Shown here: positions 1 through 6,436 of the stretch, in pieces | Position numbering within the stretch: position 1 is the first letter of the stretch | Layout of the letters: each line of letters begins with the position of its first letter | Source: Colimorpha sp045597945 | GTDB taxonomy: Bacteria; Bacteroidota; Bacteroidia; Bacteroidales; P3 | Direction of reading: 5' to 3' | Assembly: GCA_045597945.1 (NCBI GenBank) | Contig: JAZLLD010000062.1 | Coordinates: 1-6,817, forward strand | Length of the DNA stretch: 6,817 nucleotides | Program-made: the position numbers and the translations under genes | Notes under the pieces: model-generated | What the model was told of the DNA's origin: nothing | Seen by the model: the letters and a program-made list of their open reading frames with translations, nothing else | Database searches by the model: none

Positions 1-1
1 G

Positions 2-73
2 AAAAGTAGCGTGGAGAAAAAACAATATTTAGTGCTAGACGCCGTGTTTTCTTGCAGAAAAAATGAACCTTAG
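2..73 (+). CDS. possible C-terminal tail of an upstream gene (partial)
   Basis: One forward frame is open from the left edge to a TAG at 71-73, giving 23 codons that end in ...SCRKNEP. The other two forward frames close earlier, at 7-9 and 30-32. The stretch is too short to recognise a family, and an open run of this length arises often by chance. If real, it would place the upstream gene about 30 bases from the radical SAM gene and suggest an operon entering from the left. I see no Bacteroidetes-type promoter (TAnnTTTG) in 1-103, which is mildly in favour of read-through from upstream. Confidence 0.2.
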   Translation, partial: KSSVEKKQYLVLDAVFSCRKNEP

Positions 74-98
74 TAAGCACAAGATAAAGTAAGCACAA
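72..98 (+). repeat. 11-base direct repeat in the leader of the radical SAM gene
   Basis: The sequence AGTAAGCACAA occurs at 72-82 and again at 88-98, a 16-base period, ending 5 bases before the ATG at 104. It could be a small tandem duplication or a paired binding site. There is no independent support for a regulatory role. Confidence 0.5.
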
Positions 99-103
99 AA
101 ATA

Positions 104-1000
104 ATGACTTGTACGTTATGTCCTAAGGACTGCAAAGTCGACCGAGTTGGCCAGTTTGGGTTTTGTGGTGCATCCACAGAACCCGAGGTGGCCACAATCT
201 GTGTGCACAAAGGCGAAGAGCCACCCATCTGTGGCAAGAAAGGCATCTGCAACGTCTTCTTTGCCCACTGCAACTTGCAGTGCGTCTATTGCCAGAATGG
301 TGTTATCAGCTCTAGAACAGTTGATTGCGAAGTGCGGTTCAGAGGCGTGGATGCCATTGTTGAAGGCATTGCCGAGGTGCTGAAAGAGACCGAGAACATC
401 GTGGGATTTGTTACTCCCTCGCACTATGCCAGCCACATTCCAGCCATCGTAGAGCGGCTCCATGAGCGCGGCCTTTTCCCCACAACGGTTTACAACACCG
501 GCGGCTACGACACGGTTGAAACCCTACAGATGCTGGCCCCTTATATAGATATATATCTTCCTGATTTCAAATACATCGACTCACAGATAGCCCAGCGCTA
601 CAGCCATGCCGGAGACTATCCCCAGGTAGCTTTAGCCGCACTCAAAGAGATGTATAACCAGAAAGGTGCTTCGCTCCCCACCGACGACAGCGAGATGGCT
701 TACCGTGGCATCATCATCCGGCACTTGGTGCTCCCCGGCCAGGTGGAGAACAGCCTGCGGGTGCTTGACGAAATTGCCGACATCTCCACCAACCTACATG
801 TGGCCCTGATGGCCCAATACTTCCCTCCTACCGAAGGCCTTCCCGACCAACTCGGCCGCACACTCACTGCCGAGGAATACGACCGGGTGGTTGACCATTT
901 TTACGAAATCGGCCTGCATCGAGGCTGGGTGCAAGAGCTTGAGGCTCAGGCTTGCTACCGCCCCGACTTTAACCAAAAGGATTCTTTCGAAAACCGATAG
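104..1000 (+). CDS. radical SAM iron-sulfur protein, PflX/COG1313-like
   Basis: This is a 298-aa radical SAM protein. The cluster motif C56-x3-C60-x2-C63 sits in the string FFAHCNLQCVYCQN and should bind the [4Fe-4S] cluster that cleaves S-adenosylmethionine. The N-terminus CxxCPxxC (C3, C6, C10), then GFCG (C21) and EEPPICG, matches the layout of the COG1313 group, often named putative pyruvate formate-lyase activating enzyme PflX. The C-terminal QYFPP and YRPDF strings also fit that group. The substrate of the family is not established, and no glycyl-radical enzyme gene is nearby, so the activase name should not be taken literally. Ten cysteines fall within the first 63 residues, more than the radical SAM cluster needs, so an auxiliary metal or Fe-S site is plausible. 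The protein is predicted to be cytoplasmic, with no signal peptide or membrane segment. The start at 104 follows an A-rich stretch without a Shine-Dalgarno sequence, and it includes the conserved N-terminal cysteines. The next gene starts 2 bases after the stop. Confidence 0.9.
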   Translation: MTCTLCPKDCKVDRVGQFGFCGASTEPEVATICVHKGEEPPICGKKGICNVFFAHCNLQCVYCQNGVISSRTVDCEVRFRGVDAIVEGIAEVLKETENIVGFVTPSHYASHIPAIVERLHERGLFPTTVYNTGGYDTVETLQMLAPYIDIYLPDFKYIDSQIAQRYSHAGDYPQVALAALKEMYNQKGASLPTDDSEMAYRGIIIRHLVLPGQVENSLRVLDEIADISTNLHVALMAQYFPPTEGLPDQLGRTLTAEEYDRVVDHFYEIGLHRGWVQELEAQACYRPDFNQKDSFENR

Positions 1001-1002
1001 CC

Positions 1003-1626
1003 ATGGCCAGAAAAAAAGGTAAGACATATTTGCCCAATTCAAGGTTCACCTTTGATGAGACAGCCATAGTGATGCTGAAATCCAGCCTCCGCCACTATGA
1101 GCTGGCCATCAATCTGAACAGAGCCTTCAATCTGCGTCTGGCCCGAGTGCCCGACCTGCAGATGCCGGATGGCAACTATCCGTGCTTCGGTTATTACAGC
1201 GAGCAAACCAGGCTGGCCTTCGTGCTTATCGAAAAACCCAATAACGGATTGGAGAACAAGGGGTTCAACATCTACGACAAAATGTTGCTCATTGGCGGAC
1301 GCGATGCATGGAAATTCCAAAAGCGCTTGTACGATTCCATCCACAACCCGGAGAAAGAGCCCGAGCCTTCCGACCTTTTGAACCACCGCCGCTGGGTGCT
1401 GAACAACCAGCTCATCAGCGATGTCTTCACCATCGATATCTTCGGTTTCAGCGAGCGCAAGGGCAAGTTCAGCTCGCTCTACGAAGGCCCCGAGGAAAAC
1501 TGCCCGGCCAAAATTGACAGATATCTCAAAAACCTGATGAAGTTGCTGGACAATCTGTTCAACGAACTTGAGGCCTCAATCGATTCCGACGAGGATGAGA
1601 GCGACATAATGAACCTCATGTGGTAA
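1003..1626 (+). CDS. conserved hypothetical protein, IPExxxVDY-family-like
   Basis: This 207-aa protein has no signal peptide or transmembrane segment, so it is probably cytoplasmic. Its first half reads like the Bacteroidetes IPExxxVDY family: a segment HYELAINLNRAFNLRLARV (residues 31-49), then FGYYSEQTRLAFVLIEKP (about 62-79), where hydrophobic strands alternate with charged residues. The C-terminal IPExxxVDY signature that names the family is not visible, and the protein appears longer than the usual members as I recall them, so the assignment is tentative. The N-terminus is basic (ARKKGK). The C-terminus is a probable helix (about 167-190) followed by an acidic run DSDEDESD (about 194-201). 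The ATG lies 2 bases after the radical SAM stop codon, so the two are almost certainly co-transcribed and perhaps translationally coupled. The function is unknown. The pairing suggests, but does not show, a shared role. Coding confidence is high and family confidence is about 0.4. Confidence 0.85.
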   Translation: MARKKGKTYLPNSRFTFDETAIVMLKSSLRHYELAINLNRAFNLRLARVPDLQMPDGNYPCFGYYSEQTRLAFVLIEKPNNGLENKGFNIYDKMLLIGGRDAWKFQKRLYDSIHNPEKEPEPSDLLNHRRWVLNNQLISDVFTIDIFGFSERKGKFSSLYEGPEENCPAKIDRYLKNLMKLLDNLFNELEASIDSDEDESDIMNLMW

Positions 1627-1650
1627 CATTGCAACACACAAGAAACCAGT

Positions 1651-1678
1651 TAGATAAAATCGTACTATCTGTTTTTTT
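1651..1678 (+). terminator. weak candidate terminator after the two-gene operon
   Basis: An inverted repeat AGATA (1652-1656) and TATCT (1666-1670) with a 9-base loop is followed by a run of seven T (1672-1678). The stem is short and A/T-rich, so folding would be weak. Its place just after the stop codon at 1626 and before a new promoter makes a terminator reasonable. Confidence 0.35.
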
Positions 1679-1700
1679 CTTCTAGTTCAATATTTTTTTG

Positions 1701-1708
1701 TATCTTTG
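1701..1708 (+). promoter_or_regulatory. Bacteroidetes-type -7 promoter element
   Basis: TATCTTTG is an exact match to the Bacteroidetes sigma-ABfr -7 consensus TAnnTTTG. It sits 21 bases before the ATG at 1730, so the predicted start of transcription (about 1713-1716) leaves a leader of only about 15 bases. The expected -33 region (about 1675-1684) is T-rich but has no clear TTTG, so the upstream half is weak. The element would drive the HD phosphodiesterase and probably the genes up to the terminator at 6378. Confidence 0.75.
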
Positions 1709-1729
1709 CATTTTAAAATTTATTGTTAA

Positions 1730-3718
1730 ATGCAACTAGACAAACTATTCTCAAAGATATCAACGCATTTGCAATCAGCATCTAAGATAATCATGATGCT
1801 GATAGGCGCAGCCCTTATTCCCACTATGTTTCCGCAAGACGGCCACGGCGACCACTACGACTATTCGGTCGGCGGCATCTGGCGCAACAACGACCTCGTA
1901 GCCCCGCATGACTTCGTAGTGCAAAAGTCTCAGAACCAGCTGGATCATGAACTGGCATCGGCCAAATCGAAGATGCTGCTCTATTACAAATACGATAATA
2001 CAGCCCACGGCCAGGCAGTCAACCGGCTGGAAAACATCGCCCACCGCCATCCTGAAGTGAACCCCAGGGAGTTGCGCAAGACCATCGACCAAGTATATCT
2101 GAAGGGCTACCTTGAAATCCCGAACGAAATGCCTGATTTCGAGAGCCATACCATCATCATCCTTGACGGCAACATCGGTTCCGAACACAGCCCCAGTGAG
2201 TTTACCAGCGCTATCGACATCAACGATACCCTGCTGAAGGACAGCGTGTTGGTGCCCAGCATTGCCTTCGACGCCAACCGAACCCAGCTGGAACTCGAAT
2301 CCCGCATCTCGCAGTTAGCCTCAGCTGCCGAGATGGTACACCAAGGCCAGCTGATTGTGGCCAAAGGCGACCAGGTTTCCACCGAACAAGCGCAGATTAT
2401 CAAATCATTAGAGCAAGAAAACGACCGCCGATTCCAGCAGAACTACCATCCCCTGGGCCGCTTCCTCGGTCAGTTCATGCTCTGCGTATTTGCCTTCATC
2501 GCCCTCTACATGTTCCTGAAAAACGTACAGCACCCCCTGCTTGAGAGCAACTCCAAAGTGCTGTTTGTCATGACACTCATCCTATTGATGTCGCTCATCA
2601 TTGCCGTCATTTCCCACACCAACCCCAACCTGGTGCTGGTGGTTCCGCTATGTATCGTGCCCATCATGATGCGAGTGTTTTTCGATATGCGCGTGGCCCT
2701 GTACGTGCATGTGACCACCATCGTCATCCTTGCAAACATGGTGCCCAACTCATTCGAATTCATTTTCTACCAACTCATTGCCGGCATGATGTCGATCGTA
2801 ACCGTGCGCAATTTTGAGAACCGAGACAAATTCTTCATCGTCTGCCTAGTCATCTTCTTCTCCTACTCACTGGTCTACACCTTCGGTATTCTCAGCCAGG
2901 AATCTACCCTCAGCAACATCTCGTGGAGCCGCTACCTTACATTCTTCCTCAATGCCCTCCTCACCCTGATGGCCTACCCGCTCATCTACATCTTTGAGCG
3001 CATCTTCCACCTCACTACCGACCTCACCCTCTGGGAGTTATCGTCAACCAACACTCCCGCCCTGCGCGAACTCTCACGCAATGCTCCCGGCACATTCCAA
3101 CATGCCACTCAGGTGGCCAATATCAGCGAAGACCTGATCAACGAAATCGGTGGCAACGCACTGCTGGCCAAGGTCGGCGCACTCTACCACGATATCGGCA
3201 AAATCAAAGCACCTATCTATTTCACTGAAAACCAAAACAGCGAATTCAATCCCCACGACGAACTCGACTATGCCGAGAGCGCCTCCATCATCATCAAGCA
3301 CGTTTCCGACGGCATTGAGTTGGCCAAGCAATACCATCTGCCAGAGTGCGTTATAGACTTCATCCGCACCCACCATGGCACCACCGTCACCGGCTATTTC
3401 TATGCCAAACAAAAAGAAGCCCACCCCGACGAACCCATTGAGATTGCCGACTTTTCATATATGGGACCCAAGCCTATCACTCGCGAGAACGCTGTGGTGA
3501 TGATTGTGGACAGCGTCGAAGCCGCCTGCCGCAGCCTCAAGAGCCACGACAAGGAATCCATCGGCCGCCTAGTCGACAATATCATCCAAAGCAAGATCCG
3601 CGACAAACAGTTCTCTAACTGCGACTTAAACTTCGGCGACATCGCCCGCATCAGCAAAATACTGAAAAAGAAGATGATGAGCATCTATCATTCTAGAATA
3701 TCCTATCCCGTAGCTTAA
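1730..3718 (+). CDS. pgpH: 7TM-HD membrane phosphodiesterase, PgpH-type (predicted c-di-AMP hydrolase)
   Basis: This 662-aa inner-membrane protein has the PgpH/YqfF order of domains. A short N-terminal tail and one membrane segment (about 18-36) come first. An extracytoplasmic 7TMR-HDED region (about 45-240) follows, with DLVAPHDF (55-62) and LIVAKGDQV (208-216). A block of about seven membrane helices (about 246-425) is next, then a cytoplasmic HD domain (about 450-610). The metal ligands appear intact: H458 in FQHATQV, the HDIG motif at 487-490, H509 in NPHDEL, the pair H548/H549 in THHGT, and D594 in VDSVEAA. PgpH of Firmicutes hydrolyses cyclic-di-AMP to pApA, and the same reaction is predicted here, with the outer domain perhaps sensing an envelope signal. 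The length is somewhat below that of the Firmicutes proteins, but no motif is missing. The start at 1730 lies 21 bases after a promoter element and keeps the N-terminal anchor. Downstream genes are on the same strand with no clear terminator between them. The family call is firm, and the cyclic-di-AMP substrate is inferred from homologues. Confidence 0.93.
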   Translation: MQLDKLFSKISTHLQSASKIIMMLIGAALIPTMFPQDGHGDHYDYSVGGIWRNNDLVAPHDFVVQKSQNQLDHELASAKSKMLLYYKYDNTAHGQAVNRLENIAHRHPEVNPRELRKTIDQVYLKGYLEIPNEMPDFESHTIIILDGNIGSEHSPSEFTSAIDINDTLLKDSVLVPSIAFDANRTQLELESRISQLASAAEMVHQGQLIVAKGDQVSTEQAQIIKSLEQENDRRFQQNYHPLGRFLGQFMLCVFAFIALYMFLKNVQHPLLESNSKVLFVMTLILLMSLIIAVISHTNPNLVLVVPLCIVPIMMRVFFDMRVALYVHVTTIVILANMVPNSFEFIFYQLIAGMMSIVTVRNFENRDKFFIVCLVIFFSYSLVYTFGILSQESTLSNISWSRYLTFFLNALLTLMAYPLIYIFERIFHLTTDLTLWELSSTNTPALRELSRNAPGTFQHATQVANISEDLINEIGGNALLAKVGALYHDIGKIKAPIYFTENQNSEFNPHDELDYAESASIIIKHVSDGIELAKQYHLPECVIDFIRTHHGTTVTGYFYAKQKEAHPDEPIEIADFSYMGPKPITRENAVVMIVDSVEAACRSLKSHDKESIGRLVDNIIQSKIRDKQFSNCDLNFGDIARISKILKKKMMSIYHSRISYPVA

Positions 3719-3727
3719 GCCGTAGCC

Positions 3728-3850
3728 ATGAAGAAGTTGCTGTCCATCCTCGTCCTAGCATTAGCAACCACAACATGTGTGTGGGGCAACAACTATCGAC
3801 CGATTGATAAGCCTAATCCCATAGTAGGAACAATAACATTATTAGAATAA
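3728..3850 (+). CDS. small putative exported peptide (40 aa)
   Basis: A 40-codon ORF begins 9 bases after the phosphodiesterase stop and ends 22 bases before the YfhO start. The first 20 residues form a textbook signal peptide: MKK, then the hydrophobic core LLSILVLALATTT, then CVWG, a plausible signal peptidase I site (Val at -3, Gly at -1). The predicted mature part is only 20 residues, NNYRPIDKPNPIVGTITLLE, with three prolines. The cysteine at 17 lacks a good lipobox (TTT before it), so a lipoprotein is less likely. The stop is followed at once by a second in-frame TAA. It could be a real small secreted peptide, a leader peptide affecting YfhO translation, or the leftover 5' end of a decayed secreted-protein gene. 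The family is not recognised. Coding is supported by the signal-peptide pattern and tight operon fit only. Confidence 0.5.
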   Translation: MKKLLSILVLALATTTCVWGNNYRPIDKPNPIVGTITLLE

Positions 3851-3872
3851 TAATTAATAGTTATATAACAAC

Positions 3873-6371
3873 ATGAAGAAAAGAATTCTCACACATGTCG
3901 GCATCATCGCTATACTGCTGATAATCTCCGGCATCTATTTCATGCCCATCCTTCAAGGCAAGGCCTTGCCGCAAGGCGACCTGCAGAAATACGAAGGCAT
4001 GGCAAAAGCCCAAAAAGACTACCACAATACTACCGGCGAGTACACAACCTGGTGCCCCAGCATGTTTGGCGGCATGCCCGGCTATCAAATCACCAACAGC
4101 CCCCAGCACTCTGTCTACACGCCGCTCAAGAACATACTCTCCCTACAAATCTTTGGCCGTCAGAACGATATGGGCGTAATGTTCCTCTACCTCCTTGGCT
4201 TCTACATCGCCCTCGTCGTCCTCGGCGTCAGCCCCTGGCTCGCACTACTGGGCGGCCTGGCCTTCGGCCTTGGAAGCTACAACATCATCATTATTGAGGC
4301 CGGCCACATCACCAAGGCCTGGGCCATGGCCATGATGGCACCCATCCTGGCCGGAGTGATGCTCTGCTTCAAGGGAGCCTCCAACTTCCGACAGGACAAG
4401 CGCAAAGCCACCTCCAACCTCGTATGGGGCGGCATCCTCTTCACCCTTGCCCTCGGCCTCCAGATTGCCCTCAACCACATTCAGATCACCTTCTACACCG
4501 CCATCGCCGGCTTGGTGATGGGCGTTGTATATGCCATCTATGCCGTCAAGGACAAATACATCCCCCACTACTTCCTCTCCATCGGCGTGCTCGTCGTGGC
4601 CTTGCTGTTAGCCCTTGCCGGCAACATCCGCCACCTCCTCGTCAACCAGGAATACATGCAGTACACCATGCGTGGCGGCAGCGAAATCATCGTCACCCCC
4701 CAGGACCTCTATGGCGCCGAATATCCCAAGAACAACAACGCCAACGAGAACGGCCTCGACATCAACTATGCCTTCAGCTGGAGCTACGGCATTGGCGAGA
4801 CCTACACTCTCCTCGTTCCCGGTGCCAATGGCGGTGGCAGCGTTGAGCCCGTCAGCAAAGAAAGCTCCTGCTACAGCAACTTCCATCAAGAAAAAATGCC
4901 TCTCTACTGGGGCAACCAGCCCTTCACCAGCGGTCCCGTCTACTTTGGCGCCATCATCGTCTTCCTCTTCCTTTTCGGCATGATTATTGTCAAAGGACCC
5001 GAGCGTTGGTGGATCCTCATCGCCGCCATCCTGGCCATCCTCCTCTCCTGGGGCAAGAACCTTATGGGCTTTAATGGCTGGATTTTCGAGCACCTCCCCC
5101 TCTACAACAAATTCCGCACACCTTCCATGAGCCTGGTTCTCGCCAACGTGCTCATGGTCCTCATGGCCATCCTGGGCCTGCGCCAGCTCTTCGATAAGGA
5201 CAACGACCCCAAGAAGACCCTCCGCGCCCTCTACATCTCTGCCGGCGTCACCGTGGGCGGCATCATCATCGGACTGCTCCTCTGCGGCGGATTCAGCTTC
5301 AGCGGTAGTGCCGACCAAGAAATGGCACGCCAGTACGGCAACCAGTGGCCCATGATTCAGAGCATCTTCATCCAGGACCGCAAAGCCCTCTTCGTCTCCG
5401 ACTCCTGGCGCAGCATCCTCTTCATCCTTGTCGCCGCCGCACTCATCTGGGCCTACATCAAACTTATGGCCAACAAAGGCAAATCCGCGCTGCCCATCAT
5501 CGGAGCCCTCGCCCTGCTCATCGTCATCGACCTCCAGGGCGTCAACAGCCGCTATCTCAACAGCGACAACTACGTCCGCAACGCCAACCAGCTTGAGATG
5601 CAGCCTGCCCAGTACGACTACGATATCGACGCCCTCGCCCTCCAGGCCGGCGACCAAGACTTCCGCGTCCTCAACCTTGCCGTCAACACCTTCAACGACT
5701 CCAAGCCCTCCGCCTTCCACAACCAGATTGGCGGTTACAGCGCAGCAAAACTCCGCCGCTACCAAGACATCATCGACTTCTACATCGGCTATCAGATCAA
5801 CCCCAACGTGCTCAACATGCTCAACACCCGCTACATCGTCCTCCAGAACGGTCAGGTGCAGCGCAATCCCGACGCCCTGGGCAACTGCTGGTTTGTCAAC
5901 GAGGTGAAGATGGTCGAAGATGCCAATGCCGAAATCACTGCCCTCAAAGACTTCAACCCCGCCACCACCGCCGTGGTCAACGGCAACGAATTCCCCATTG
6001 TCAAGACCCCACTTGGAGGCGACAGCACCGCCACCATCGCCATGGAGCACAAGCAGCCCGCCGACATCAACACCCTCACCTACAATTCCCATTCTACTAG
6101 CGCGCAGATGGCCGTCTTCAGCGAGATCTATTACGCTCCCGACTGGCGTGCCTACATCGACGGCGAGCCTGCCGAATACATCCGCGCCAACTACATCCTC
6201 CGCGCCCTAGTCATCCCCGCTGGCGACCACACCATCGAGTTCCGCAACGAGGCTCCCACCATCCATCGCCTCGACAACATCACCCTCGTGGCCTCCATCG
6301 CCACACTGCTCATCATCGGTGGCGTACTCTTCGTTTACTATCGCCGCAGAAAAGACGCTGCTGCCGAATAA
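3873..6371 (+). CDS. YfhO-family multi-spanning membrane protein (GT-C-like)
   Basis: This 832-aa integral membrane protein resembles the YfhO family. It has an N-terminal membrane helix (about 9-25), then an extracytoplasmic loop with P-x-G-D (D36) and the family-like string WCPSMFGGMPGYQ. Many hydrophobic helices follow (pairs starting near 102 and 123, and more up to about 560). A largely soluble domain spans about 575-795 and contains FSEIYYAPDWRAYIDGEPA (749-767) and a following IPAGDHTIEFR string. A final helix (about 803-821) ends in a basic tail YYRRRKD. YfhO of Bacillus subtilis is a GT-C-type glycosyltransferase that decorates lipoteichoic acid. Bacteroidetes lack that polymer, so the acceptor here is unknown; an envelope glycan or lipid-linked sugar is the natural guess. 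The acidic residue in the first loop (D36) is where GT-C enzymes usually carry the catalytic Asp. Third codon positions are very rich in C. It probably shares a transcript with the upstream phosphodiesterase, and a strong terminator follows 7 bases after the stop. Confidence 0.9.
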   Translation: MKKRILTHVGIIAILLIISGIYFMPILQGKALPQGDLQKYEGMAKAQKDYHNTTGEYTTWCPSMFGGMPGYQITNSPQHSVYTPLKNILSLQIFGRQNDMGVMFLYLLGFYIALVVLGVSPWLALLGGLAFGLGSYNIIIIEAGHITKAWAMAMMAPILAGVMLCFKGASNFRQDKRKATSNLVWGGILFTLALGLQIALNHIQITFYTAIAGLVMGVVYAIYAVKDKYIPHYFLSIGVLVVALLLALAGNIRHLLVNQEYMQYTMRGGSEIIVTPQDLYGAEYPKNNNANENGLDINYAFSWSYGIGETYTLLVPGANGGGSVEPVSKESSCYSNFHQEKMPLYWGNQPFTSGPVYFGAIIVFLFLFGMIIVKGPERWWILIAAILAILLSWGKNLMGFNGWIFEHLPLYNKFRTPSMSLVLANVLMVLMAILGLRQLFDKDNDPKKTLRALYISAGVTVGGIIIGLLLCGGFSFSGSADQEMARQYGNQWPMIQSIFIQDRKALFVSDSWRSILFILVAAALIWAYIKLMANKGKSALPIIGALALLIVIDLQGVNSRYLNSDNYVRNANQLEMQPAQYDYDIDALALQAGDQDFRVLNLAVNTFNDSKPSAFHNQIGGYSAAKLRRYQDIIDFYIGYQINPNVLNMLNTRYIVLQNGQVQRNPDALGNCWFVNEVKMVEDANAEITALKDFNPATTAVVNGNEFPIVKTPLGGDSTATIAMEHKQPADINTLTYNSHSTSAQMAVFSEIYYAPDWRAYIDGEPAEYIRANYILRALVIPAGDHTIEFRNEAPTIHRLDNITLVASIATLLIIGGVLFVYYRRRKDAAAE

Positions 6372-6377
6372 TCCCTT

Positions 6378-6416
6378 AGCTTAGCCGCCCTACAAAGCGG
6401 CTAAGCTTTCTTCTTT
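6378..6416 (+). terminator. intrinsic terminator after the YfhO gene
   Basis: A perfect 11-bp inverted repeat, AGCTTAGCCGC (6378-6388) and GCGGCTAAGCT (6397-6407), encloses an 8-base loop and is followed by the T-rich run TTCTTCTTT (6408-6416). It lies 7 bases after the stop codon of the YfhO gene. The stem is stable and G/C-rich at the loop side. This is a good Rho-independent terminator for the transcription unit that starts near 1714. The T-run is broken by two C residues, so some read-through into the next gene is possible. Confidence 0.88.
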
Positions 6417-6436
6417 CATACATTAAAACAACCACT

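Noticed and set aside
63..92. A nine-codon mini-ORF (MNLSKHKIK) in the leader of the radical SAM gene.
   Set aside because: It is too short to support, has no run of one amino acid as in attenuator leaders, and no stem structure follows it.
104..1000. Naming the radical SAM gene as a pyruvate formate-lyase activase.
   Set aside because: No glycyl-radical enzyme is adjacent, and the N-terminal CxxCPxxC layout marks the COG1313 group, whose substrate is not established.
3690..3699. A 10-base palindrome ATTCTAGAAT near the end of the phosphodiesterase gene.
   Set aside because: It lies within coding sequence, is short enough to occur by chance, and is not followed by a T-run, so it is neither a clear terminator nor a clear operator.
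3719..3872. A possible cyclic-di-AMP riboswitch or a separate promoter before the YfhO gene.
   Set aside because: The gap is only 154 bases, most of it taken by the small ORF. I see no TAnnTTTG element and no hairpin set resembling the ydaO-type riboswitch.
4608..6092. A 494-codon open frame on the minus strand inside the YfhO gene.
   Set aside because: Its translation is a low-complexity mix of V, D, G and E with no domain pattern, exactly what the reverse complement of C-ending codons produces. The plus-strand frame has clear membrane helices and family motifs.
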